DNA of 64,000 bases from JAPLNB01 sp964451955 (GTDB lineage Bacteria; Planctomycetota; Phycisphaerae; Tepidisphaerales; Tepidisphaeraceae), in assembly GCA_964451955.1 (NCBI GenBank), contig CAYVKG010000012.1, positions 6,300 through 70,299 of the forward strand, written 5' to 3'. Positions 1 through 7,560 of the stretch are shown here, piece by piece. The notes below the pieces were generated by a model, which saw only the letters and a program-made list of their open reading frames with translations, made no database searches and was not told the origin of the DNA. Both the position numbers and the translations under genes were made by a program. Each line of letters begins with the position of its first letter. Positions within the stretch are counted from its first letter, which is position 1.

Positions 1-2
1 TT

Positions 3-3000
3 GTTCTGGCGTTGCAGGTGCTGGTGCTGCCGGCGGTGATTTCGCGGGTGGTGGGCGCGTCACTGGCGGGTCTGGGGCTGTCGGAAGTCACGTTTGAGGT
101 GCGCGCCGCGTCGTTCTTCCACACCGATCTGGCGAACGTGGAGGTCGGGAAGCAGGGTTTGGTGCGAGTGGGGCGCATTGGCGTTGACTATAGCCCGGGG
201 TTGCTGCTGCGAGGGCGCGTTGGGACGATCAGTCTGACGGGAGCCGAAGTGCAGGTTGCCTACCGTGACGGGCGGCTGGACCTGGGTCCGCTGTCGCTGA
301 GCGGATCGGGGGCATCGGGGGGGGAGTTGCCATTGGACCGGGTGGAGTTTCGAGCGTGCGTGCTGGCGGTCGTGTGGGAGGGGCGAGGGCTGTGGGTGCC
401 TTTGGAGGGATCGCTGCTGAACCAAGGGCGGGGCCGCAGCCAGTTGGACGCGGTTCTGCGGGTGCAGGGGCGGCCGGTGCGATTGGCGGGGGCTTATGAT
501 GCGGGCGCCGACCGCATGGATCTGATTGCCTCGGCGGAAGAACTCGATGCCGCGGCACTGGGGGCAGCGGTTCCCCAACGCTATGCGGGCAAGACGCCGT
601 GGATCAGTTCGGGGACGGTGGGCGTGAGGGCGGAGTACGTTCGTACGCCGGAGCAGACTCGCCTGGTGTTGAGCAGTCGTTCGCAAGGCGTGCGTCTTGG
701 CGCGAGCATGGGGGAGCACCGCATGTGGGTGCAGGATCTGCAATGGACGGCAACGGCTGCGCTGGACGGGAATTTCAGGCTGATTGACGTTAGTGGGGCG
801 GCGAAGGCGAAGCGGATGTCGTTTGGCGGTGAGTCGGCGACAAACGTGGAAATGGAGCTTGCGAAGGAGAAGGAGCAACTGTTGATCCGCCTGAGCGCGC
901 GAGGCGAGGACTGGCTGTTGCGGAGTTTGAAGGCGTCGTTGGGGGGCTTTTTCGCGGCCGAACCCGGCGGGGCGTATACGGGGCGAGTATCGGTCGATCT
1001 GGACGCGAAGGTGCCGAGGCAAGTTGCCGGGTTATTGCTGATGAGGCGGATTGATGTCGGCGACCTTGGGTCGATTTCGGCGAGCGGCCAGATCGACGCC
1101 ACGGCCGAGCGTGGCGCGGACGGCAACTGGTTGTGGAAGGCTTCGACCGATCAGATGCTCGTGCAGCTTTCGCCTGGCGACTTGTCATTCAACAAGGGTG
1201 TGCTGGCGCTGCGTGGTCTGAGCGGGGTGATGCGAGTTTCGGGGAAGGCGGACAACACTCTCGCGGAAATCAGCATCGTTCCGGGATCCAGTGTGTGGGT
1301 TGGGTCGATGGAGCAGTCGCTCTGTCCGATCGAGGTGCGGAAGGCGAGGATCGCGCCCCTAGCGGCGGTTTCGATCGACGCGGAGCCGGCCCGGTTTTCG
1401 ATGCGGTTTGACGGACCTGGGGAGTCATGGGCGTTTCGCGTTCCTTGTGCGAGTATGTCTGTTCCGGAATTGACGGCATCGACGGGGAGCGTACGGATGG
1501 AGGGTCTGGAGGCGGTGGTCCGTGTCAGGGGGGAGGCGGCGCCGTCGAGGCTGGAGGTGGTGGCGGAGGAAGGTTCGGCGGTGTCATTCAAGTCGCTGGA
1601 GATGGCATTGGGCGAGGACCAGATTCGTGCCGGCCCGTGGAAGCTGGGCTTGGTGGGCGACGGTGGCGAGCCGCTCATTCGGATTTTGGAGGTGGAGAGG
1701 GGCGGGAAGCGAGAGTTGTCGTTTCAGGTGCGGTCCGAGCGTTCATTGAACGTGAAGACGAGCGTGGTGGATGCGGCGATCGAGTCGGTTGGGATGCGGG
1801 GAACGCTGGTGATGCCGGGGGAGGGCGGTTTGGCGTTGCGAGGGACGGTGTCGATGGCGGGCGGGTCGGCAAATTCCGAGGCCGCGTTGCTCCGTATCGG
1901 TGGGGTGTCGGCGGAGATACCGGTGAGCTGGAACGCCGCATCGCAGGAACCTGGGCAGATGGTGATTTCGTCGATTCAGGTTCGGGATGTTGCCTATCCT
2001 CCGGCGAAGGGTGCGATCCGGGTGGCCGGGACCCGCGCGGAGGCGCAACTGGACTGGCCATTCCTGAAAGATGTTGCGCGGCTGGCGGCGCAGGGTTGGG
2101 TGGAACTTGGCGGTGAGCAAGTGCGAGGGCGGATCAGCGGGTCGATTCCGGCGTTTGCGCTGAAGGACGAGAAAGCCCTTTCGGGTCTGATCAAGGAGTT
2201 GGCGGAGTTTGAGATCAGCGGCACGTTTGGAAGTGAGGCGGCGGTTTTGATTGAGGGGGGGAGCATCAAGCCGCTGGTGTCGCTGGCGATGAAAGATGTG
2301 CGGATAGCGAGCAAGGAATACGATCGCTCGGTGGAGGGCGTGAACGGGACGGTGACGATTGACAGTTTCAGTCCGCTGACGACGCCGGGCGGGCAGCGCC
2401 TGACGGTTGGCAAGGCCAATGCCGGCCAGGTTCGGTTCACGGATGGTGATTTGAGATTTCGTGTGGAGAATACGAGTCTGTTTCATGTCGAGGGCACTGA
2501 TTGGGGTTGGGCGGGTGGGCGGGTGTACGTGAACTCGTTCCGGCTGGACCTGGCGAAGCCAGCGGTCGATCTGACGGTTTTTGGCGACAATCTGAGCCTT
2601 GCGCAGCTTCTGGGGATGTTCGGCGAGGAGCAATACAGTGGTGAGGGGAGCCTTTACGGACGTTTGCCTGTGCATTTGACCTGGCCGCAGAAGAAAAAGG
2701 GGGTGCGGACGGTGACGGAGTGGTCGGAGCCGCAGTTGGAGTTTGGGGCGGGATTTGTGTATGCCAAGCCCGGTGGGGGGGTTCTGAGCGTGGTATCGCC
2801 CGAGCGGACGCTTGGCGCGTTGCTTGAGAAGCAGAATCCGGATTTTGCCAGCGGCGGCAAGATGGAAGCGGTGAAATCGAGTCTGATGGGGGCCTTGAAG
2901 TCGCTGCGTTACTCGGTGCTCATGGTTGACCTGGTGAAGGAAGAAGGCGGCCTGATGGCCAGACTGTTGATGTCGGGAGTTGGCGCGAACGGGCAGGAAA

Positions 3001-3089
3001 TTGGGGGGTTGACGGTGAATATTCGGGGATTTGATGCTATTCTGAGGAATATCATCAGCATTCGCCGGGAGATGACGTTTGGCGAATAG
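3..3089 (+). CDS. ydbH: YdbH-like AsmA-fold intermembrane lipid transport protein (5' partial)
   Basis: The reading frame is open to the window edge, so the true start and the N-terminal membrane anchor probably lie upstream; a TTG at 12 is the first start-like codon but falls inside a hydrophobic stretch. About 1,025 residues are visible, made of repeated beta-strand-rich segments typical of the AsmA/TamB/YdbH group, which bridge inner and outer membrane for phospholipid transport in E. coli. The call rests mainly on context: the next two genes match YnbE and YdbL, the partners of YdbH in enterobacteria, in the same order. E. coli YdbH is about 880 residues, so this one is longer. A less specific alternative is a generic AsmA-like protein. 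Confidence 0.75.
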   Translation, partial: VLALQVLVLPAVISRVVGASLAGLGLSEVTFEVRAASFFHTDLANVEVGKQGLVRVGRIGVDYSPGLLLRGRVGTISLTGAEVQVAYRDGRLDLGPLSLSGSGASGGELPLDRVEFRACVLAVVWEGRGLWVPLEGSLLNQGRGRSQLDAVLRVQGRPVRLAGAYDAGADRMDLIASAEELDAAALGAAVPQRYAGKTPWISSGTVGVRAEYVRTPEQTRLVLSSRSQGVRLGASMGEHRMWVQDLQWTATAALDGNFRLIDVSGAAKAKRMSFGGESATNVEMELAKEKEQLLIRLSARGEDWLLRSLKASLGGFFAAEPGGAYTGRVSVDLDAKVPRQVAGLLLMRRIDVGDLGSISASGQIDATAERGADGNWLWKASTDQMLVQLSPGDLSFNKGVLALRGLSGVMRVSGKADNTLAEISIVPGSSVWVGSMEQSLCPIEVRKARIAPLAAVSIDAEPARFSMRFDGPGESWAFRVPCASMSVPELTASTGSVRMEGLEAVVRVRGEAAPSRLEVVAEEGSAVSFKSLEMALGEDQIRAGPWKLGLVGDGGEPLIRILEVERGGKRELSFQVRSERSLNVKTSVVDAAIESVGMRGTLVMPGEGGLALRGTVSMAGGSANSEAALLRIGGVSAEIPVSWNAASQEPGQMVISSIQVRDVAYPPAKGAIRVAGTRAEAQLDWPFLKDVARLAAQGWVELGGEQVRGRISGSIPAFALKDEKALSGLIKELAEFEISGTFGSEAAVLIEGGSIKPLVSLAMKDVRIASKEYDRSVEGVNGTVTIDSFSPLTTPGGQRLTVGKANAGQVRFTDGDLRFRVENTSLFHVEGTDWGWAGGRVYVNSFRLDLAKPAVDLTVFGDNLSLAQLLGMFGEEQYSGEGSLYGRLPVHLTWPQKKKGVRTVTEWSEPQLEFGAGFVYAKPGGGVLSVVSPERTLGALLEKQNPDFASGGKMEAVKSSLMGALKSLRYSVLMVDLVKEEGGLMARLLMSGVGANGQEIGGLTVNIRGFDAILRNIISIRREMTFGE

Positions 3090-3109
3090 CGGTAACCGGG
3101 AGCGGAATC

Positions 3110-3340
3110 GTGAACGGAGTACTGAAAATCAGCGTGGCAGCGATGCTGCTGATGCTGCCGTCGTGTGCCAAGGTCGAGGTGACGCACAAGGTTGAGCCGA
3201 TCCACCTGACGGTTGACATCAACATACGGATTGATCGGCAGCTGGACGATTTCTTTTCGTTCGAGCAGCAAGTTGCCCGGCCCGGAACGCAACCGGCGGG
3301 TGATGCGAGAAGCGGCGAAGCGAAGGGAGCGAATCCATGA
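3110..3340 (+). CDS. ynbE: YnbE-like small lipoprotein
   Basis: The 76-residue product has a signal peptide ending in a lipobox (LPSC, Cys near residue 20), followed by a short segment that closely parallels E. coli YnbE: 'VEVTHKVEPIHLTVDINIRID' resembles the YnbE core 'IEVAAPKEPITINMNVKIEH'. YnbE is an outer-membrane lipoprotein that pairs with the C-terminal end of YdbH to complete the lipid bridge. It lies 20 bp after ydbH and overlaps ydbL by 4 bp (ATGA), so the three genes should be cotranscribed and translationally coupled. The C-terminal 20 residues extend past the E. coli protein and look disordered. Confidence 0.82.
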   Translation: MNGVLKISVAAMLLMLPSCAKVEVTHKVEPIHLTVDINIRIDRQLDDFFSFEQQVARPGTQPAGDARSGEAKGANP

Positions 3341-3738
3341 AGACGAATCATCCTGGAGCATTGGTGCTTTTGTTGGCGGGGGCGATTTTGGCGGCGGCGC
3401 CCTGGCCAGTAGTGGCCGATCAGAAATCCGACCTGCAGGCGAGGTTCATGGAGCGGCTTGCTCCGATCAACCAATTGAAGCGTGATGGCAAGGTGGGGGA
3501 GACGTTTGACGGTCTGGTCGAAGCGGTCAGGAACGTTGTGCTCGAGAAAGACCAGAAGAAGCTGGTTGATGACGAGAACGCCGATCGCAACTTGTTGTAC
3601 AGACTGATCGCGGACGAGGAAGCGACGACGGTCGGCAAAGTTGCCGAGCGTAATGCCCTTCGGCAGTATAAGAACGGCAAGAAGGGTGACTGGTTCAAGC
3701 TGAAGGATGGGCAGTGGAAGCAGAAAGAGAAGGATTGA
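3337..3738 (+). CDS. ydbL: YdbL family periplasmic protein (DUF1318)
   Basis: The 133-residue product has a cleavable signal peptide (hydrophobic residues 9-27, cleavage near AxA-type sites). The mature part follows E. coli YdbL closely: 'GKVGETFDGLVEAV', then a Lys-Leu-Val-x-Asp-x-Asn-Ala-x-Arg segment, then 'NGKKGDWFKLKDGQWKQK' at the C-terminus, matching 'GEYVQGINGKWVRK' in the E. coli protein. YdbL is a periplasmic factor that modulates YnbE multimerisation and so YdbH-YnbE function. It is the third gene of the module and its start codon overlaps the ynbE stop. Confidence 0.82.
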   Translation: MKTNHPGALVLLLAGAILAAAPWPVVADQKSDLQARFMERLAPINQLKRDGKVGETFDGLVEAVRNVVLEKDQKKLVDDENADRNLLYRLIADEEATTVGKVAERNALRQYKNGKKGDWFKLKDGQWKQKEKD

Positions 3739-3811
3739 GGGTGTGATCGGGGGGCTGTTAACAACACGTCTCTACGGGGGTATATTTTTCAGGCATCTCA
3801 GGAGGCATTCG

Positions 3812-4465
3812 ATGGTTATGCGCGGCTATTGTTGGGCAGTGGTTCTGGTCACAGTTGCGGTTGTGGCGAGTTTTGTGCTTGGGCAGCAGAACACGGCGAG
3901 CCAGGAAGCCAGGAAGCGTGTGGGGGAGGCGCAGAAGGAACTGGGCAAGGCGCAGGGGGCGTTGAACGCCGCGGTAGCCAAGTTGAGAGTGGAGTTTCAG
4001 AAGAGCGAGGATTGGACGAAGGTGCAGGCGGATTTGAGAGAGGCGAAGAAGGAGTTTGAGTCTGCGAAGCAGGCCGTGACGGAGTCACTGCAGGCGAAGC
4101 CCGAGTACCAGAAAGCATTGGCGGAGAAGAAGAAGGCGGAGGAAGCCAAGGACGCCTTGCGAGCGTCGGGCGCTGACGCGGACAAGCTGTTTGCGGCTGC
4201 GGACAAAGCGATGGTCGCCTCGGCCGCCGTGGCCAAGCTGGAAAATGACGCGTTGGCGGCCGATGCCAAGGCCGTGGAGGCCAAGCAGAAGCTGGCGTAT
4301 GCGACGGCCGCCGTCATAGCGAGTCAGAAGCTTTTTGAGGAATCAATCAAGACGAATCCGGAACTGGAGACGTTGCGTCGGGATGTCGAGACCGCCAAGG
4401 AGAGGGTGCAGCAGGCGGCGAAGGATCTTGCCGCGGTGCGCAAGGCCGATTCGGCGTCGCGGTGA
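3812..4465 (+). CDS. Secreted or anchored coiled-coil protein
   Basis: The ATG at 3812 is chosen because GGAGG at 3801-3805 lies upstream with good spacing; a longer frame back to 3707 would lack such a site. The 217-residue product has an N-terminal hydrophobic segment (residues 4-24) ending near a Gln-Gln run. The rest is almost wholly Ala/Lys/Glu-rich helix with heptad character and internal repetition of Glu-Ala-Lys blocks. I do not recognise a family. It lies 73 bp after ydbL on the same strand, so it may be a structural accessory of the envelope lipid-transport module, but that is inference from position only. Confidence 0.7.
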   Translation: MVMRGYCWAVVLVTVAVVASFVLGQQNTASQEARKRVGEAQKELGKAQGALNAAVAKLRVEFQKSEDWTKVQADLREAKKEFESAKQAVTESLQAKPEYQKALAEKKKAEEAKDALRASGADADKLFAAADKAMVASAAVAKLENDALAADAKAVEAKQKLAYATAAVIASQKLFEESIKTNPELETLRRDVETAKERVQQAAKDLAAVRKADSASR

Positions 4466-4556
4466 TGGGGCGAGCGGTCGGATTTGTCGCGCGGTCAGGG
4501 GATGGCGTGGCGGAGGGGCGGTTGATTGGCGGCAGGTGTGGGGAAGCGACCGGCGA

Positions 4557-5267
4557 CTATTTGAGTTCGACGGTCCAGTAGGCGTCGTCCAGGAACTGTT
4601 TCCAAGACCAATAGCGAGCGTCGGCGAGTCGGATGTTGATGACGGGGCTTCGTCGCGGTTTGACGGGCCTTGCGATCAGGTGCATGTGGGCTTGTTCGGG
4701 GGTTCGGCCGCCCTTCCTGACGTTGCATCGAACGCAGCAGCAGACGATGTTTTCCCATGTTGTTCGGCCGCCCTGGCTTTTTGGGATGATGTGGTCGAGG
4801 GAGAGTTCGGTGGTGGAGAACTTCTTGCCGCAATACTGGCAGCGGTTGGAGTCGCGAGCGTAGATGTTCCGGCGATTGAACTTGACATCCTGGCGTGGGA
4901 GCTTGTCGTAAGCCAGGAGGCGAATAATGCGGGGGACGGCGATCTGGAATCGAACGGTGTGGATCCAGTCGTATTGTTCAGGCTGAAACTCGGCCTTGAG
5001 CTGGGAGAGGTCGCGCCAGGACTCGAAATCGAGATTGAGCCACCTTGATTGGCCCTTGGCGTCCATTTCGATGTGGATGACTTCGGCGAGTTCACGGCAG
5101 AGCAGTGAGAAAGCGCGCTTGACGTTGATGACGCGGATGGCCTGGTAGAACTGATTAAGCACGAGCACATTGGCATTGAGGGCTACCGTGCCGACGGCAG
5201 TCGCCGCAGGTGATGGGACGAAAGGCCCTTTGCCAAGGACCTGGGGATGGATAGAGTTCATCGGCAT
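4557..5267 (-). CDS. HNH endonuclease
   Basis: The 236-residue product carries a C-terminal HNH domain: CxxC at about 143-146, the catalytic 'LDHIIPKSQGG' with Asp-His at 158-159, Asn at 173 and a second CxxC at 178-181 followed by Asn. The two CxxC pairs form the structural zinc site. The N-terminal 130 residues are an unassigned domain found with this nuclease type in planctomycetes and cyanobacteria ('VLNQFYQAIRVINVKRAF'). The first in-frame codon is TTG at 5273; the ATG at 5267 is preferred. It is a single gene, divergent from folC. No mobile element or methylase accompanies it, so it need not be a restriction or homing enzyme. Confidence 0.85.
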   Translation of the reverse strand: MPMNSIHPQVLGKGPFVPSPAATAVGTVALNANVLVLNQFYQAIRVINVKRAFSLLCRELAEVIHIEMDAKGQSRWLNLDFESWRDLSQLKAEFQPEQYDWIHTVRFQIAVPRIIRLLAYDKLPRQDVKFNRRNIYARDSNRCQYCGKKFSTTELSLDHIIPKSQGGRTTWENIVCCCVRCNVRKGGRTPEQAHMHLIARPVKPRRSPVINIRLADARYWSWKQFLDDAYWTVELK

Positions 5268-5351
5268 CTTCAAGTCTCATCGCCCGGATACGAGCAGGAT
5301 GGATGCGGCCGTACAAACCCGATGACCAATGCGCCCAAGGCTCAGGGGAGC

Positions 5352-5381
5352 ATTATAGGACGATGGGGAGGTCGATGCCAG
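5352..5381 (-). promoter_or_regulatory. Putative promoter of the HNH nuclease gene
   Basis: On the minus strand a perfect TATAAT (+ strand 5352-5357) is preceded by CTGGCA (+ strand 5376-5381) with an 18-bp spacer. It lies about 85 bp upstream of the HNH start codon. Confidence 0.5.
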
Positions 5382-5514
5382 ACCCGAGTATGGGAGGAGA
5401 AACGTGGTCGGCGGGGTTGGGGTAGTTGGAGTGGGAAGTTGCCGCAACGCACGGGCTATGGCGGGTGTTGGTTGGAGCGTAAAGGGCTGATTCATAATGT
5501 TTTAAACGCGTGAT

Positions 5515-5543
5515 TTGCAGATTCTGGCCGCAATTGTTAGAAT
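5515..5543 (+). promoter_or_regulatory. folC promoter, leaderless type
   Basis: TTGCAG (5515-5520), a 17-bp spacer, then TAGAAT (5538-5543). The -10 hexamer ends only 9 nt before the folC ATG at 5553, so transcription should start 0-3 nt before the start codon. No Shine-Dalgarno sequence is present. Confidence 0.6.
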
Positions 5544-5552
5544 GGGTGGCTT

Positions 5553-7037
5553 ATGGCCCTTCGAACGAAACCCAAACGAGTGACGAAGCGACGTAGGACG
5601 GTCGTCGTTGGAGGGGGCGCGAAGACTGCTCGGTCTTCAATGCGGGCGAGTGATGCTCAAAAGCATCATGGGGCGGTGGAGGTGAAGGGCGGGCCTTCGT
5701 CGCTTAGTGGCTATGGAAAGGCCCTGCGTTTTCTGGCGGGCCTGACGGATCACGAGCGTCTGCGAATTGTGCGTTATAACACAGAGACATTTGATTTGGC
5801 GCGGATGCGGACGCTGTTGAGGCGGCTGGGCAATCCGCACGAAGCATTCAAGTCGGTTCATGTGGCCGGAACGAAAGGGAAGGGCAGCACTTGCGCGATG
5901 ACGGCCGCGATGCTTCAGGCATGTGGGTATAAGGTGGGTTTGTACACCAGTCCGCATCTGATTGACATTCGCGAGCGCATTGCGATCAACGGGGAGATGA
6001 TCCATCAGGCGGATTTCGCGAGACTGGTGAGAGTGGTGGAGCCAATCCTTGCGAGGATCAAGCCGGCACCGAGTTTCTTTGATGTGCTGACGGCGATGGC
6101 GTTCAAGCACTTTGCCGACAACAAGGTGGATATCGCGGTGGTGGAGACGGGTTTGGGTGGACGGCTGGACTCGACGAACGTGTTGACGCCGGAAGTGACG
6201 GCGATAACGAGCATCAGCAAGGATCACATGCAGCAGTTGGGGCACACGCTGCCGAAGATTGCCGAGGAGAAAGCCGGGATATTCAAGAACACGATTCCCG
6301 CGTTGACGGTGATTCAGGAACCTGAAGTGGAGACGGTACTGCGGCAGGCGGCGGAGCGGGTTGGCGCGCCCTTTGACATTGCGGGAAAGACGATAGAGTT
6401 CAGCTACCGGTTCGAATCGAGCCGGATGCTGGGCCCGCACAACCGGATTTGCCTGACGACGCCGAATAGTCGGTTTGAGCATCTGGCCGTTCCGTTGGTG
6501 GGGGAGCACCAGGCGGTGAATTGCGGGTTGGCGCTGAGCATCATCGATCGGCTGAAGTCGCGGGGTCTTGCGATCAGCGACAGCAAGGCGATGGAGGGTC
6601 TGGCGAAGACGACGATTCCGGGTCGCATGGAATTCGTTTCGCAGAATCCGCGAGTGATCGTGGATGGCGCGCATAATGCGGCGAGTCTCGATGCCCTGAT
6701 GCGTGCGATAGGGCAGCACATTCCGTACGATTCGATGGTGGTGATATTCGGGTGCTGCGCGGACAAGGACATTCCGGGCATGCTCGAGCGTATCACGTGC
6801 GGCGCCGACAAGGTGATCTTTACGAAAGTTGACTCGGTGCGGACGGCGGATCCGGAGGAGTTGGCGGCGCGGTATATCGAGCTGTATGGGAAGATGGCCC
6901 AAGTGGCGCCGACGCTTCAGGATGCTTTGGCGATTGCCAACCGGGCGGTCACGAAGGAGGACTTGATCTGCATTACTGGGAGCTTTTATCTGGTTGGCGA
7001 GGCGAAGAAGCAGTTTGCGTCGGCGAAGCCCGCCTGA
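5553..7037 (+). CDS. folC: Bifunctional folylpolyglutamate synthase/dihydrofolate synthase
   Basis: The enzyme adds glutamate to dihydropteroate and folates in an ATP-dependent cytosolic reaction. The Mur-ligase-type P-loop 'GTKGKGST' is at about 106-113, followed by the YTSPHL folate-binding motif and the 'ETGLGGRLDSTN' block, with the C-terminal 'VDGAHN' motif further on. At 494 residues it is longer than the usual 420-440. The excess is a basic, low-complexity N-terminal tail of about 50 residues ('KPKRVTKRRR'), unusual for FolC. The start is supported by the -10 element immediately upstream; an internal ATG at 5640 would remove about half of the tail. An intrinsic terminator follows. Confidence 0.93.
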   Translation: MALRTKPKRVTKRRRTVVVGGGAKTARSSMRASDAQKHHGAVEVKGGPSSLSGYGKALRFLAGLTDHERLRIVRYNTETFDLARMRTLLRRLGNPHEAFKSVHVAGTKGKGSTCAMTAAMLQACGYKVGLYTSPHLIDIRERIAINGEMIHQADFARLVRVVEPILARIKPAPSFFDVLTAMAFKHFADNKVDIAVVETGLGGRLDSTNVLTPEVTAITSISKDHMQQLGHTLPKIAEEKAGIFKNTIPALTVIQEPEVETVLRQAAERVGAPFDIAGKTIEFSYRFESSRMLGPHNRICLTTPNSRFEHLAVPLVGEHQAVNCGLALSIIDRLKSRGLAISDSKAMEGLAKTTIPGRMEFVSQNPRVIVDGAHNAASLDALMRAIGQHIPYDSMVVIFGCCADKDIPGMLERITCGADKVIFTKVDSVRTADPEELAARYIELYGKMAQVAPTLQDALAIANRAVTKEDLICITGSFYLVGEAKKQFASAKPA

Positions 7038-7062
7038 AGCAGGTTGTAAGAGCGAATGACAG

Positions 7063-7088
7063 GGCCGGTCCAGGGACCGGCCTTTTTC
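7063..7088 (+). terminator. Intrinsic terminator of folC
   Basis: An 8-bp perfect GC-rich stem (GGCCGGTC at 7063-7070 with GACCGGCC at 7075-7082) and a 4-nt loop are followed directly by TTTTT. It sits 25 bp after the folC stop. Confidence 0.8.
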
Positions 7089-7098
7089 ATGGGATGCC

Positions 7099-7560
7099 AT
7101 GGGACTGCCGCAGAGACGATTGTGGGGCAGCTGGTATCGACGGCTGATTGTGCCCGTTGCGAATGGGGCCGTTGTGTTCTGTGTCGTGCTGGCGGTTCGG
7201 GTCGCCTGGATCAAGACGGTGCCGCTGGAGCAGTTTGGCAGGACGGGTTGGTCGGACTGGGGCCGGGATCGTTTTTCAGAAGTCGGTCGGCTTTACGAGG
7301 GGATTCGGCCGCATTTGGGCCAGGTCGAACGCGTTGGCTTGGTGTGCGGCGAGAGCGGTGATGATACGGGTGAGCTTCACCACTACATGGCGCAGTCGAT
7401 TCTTGCACCGGTGATTGTATCGAAGGCGAAGTCGGAATTCCGGTTGATCGCGGTATTCGAAAGCGAGGCGGAGTTGGTCCACTTCCTCGAGGTAGGCGAT
7501 TTCACGGTGCATCGGCGTGTTGCGAGCGGGGTGGCGATTCTTGACCGGGTGGGCAGATGA
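7099..7560 (+). CDS. Hypothetical membrane-anchored protein
   Basis: The 153-residue product has one N-terminal membrane segment (about 16-36) and a soluble domain of about 115 residues with no motif I recognise. Its stop overlaps the start of the next gene, a multi-TM glycosyltransferase-like protein, by 4 bp (ATGA). The pair therefore looks like a small operon, and this protein may be a partner of that enzyme. The start lies 10 bp after the folC terminator, so its promoter must overlap the end of folC or transcription must read through. Confidence 0.7.
   Translation: MGLPQRRLWGSWYRRLIVPVANGAVVFCVVLAVRVAWIKTVPLEQFGRTGWSDWGRDRFSEVGRLYEGIRPHLGQVERVGLVCGESGDDTGELHHYMAQSILAPVIVSKAKSEFRLIAVFESEAELVHFLEVGDFTVHRRVASGVAILDRVGR

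Noticed and set aside
60..1126. Long minus-strand reading frames across the ydbH gene
   Set aside because: They are shadows of a GC-rich coding region: Arg/Pro/His-rich, no domain, no ribosome-binding site.
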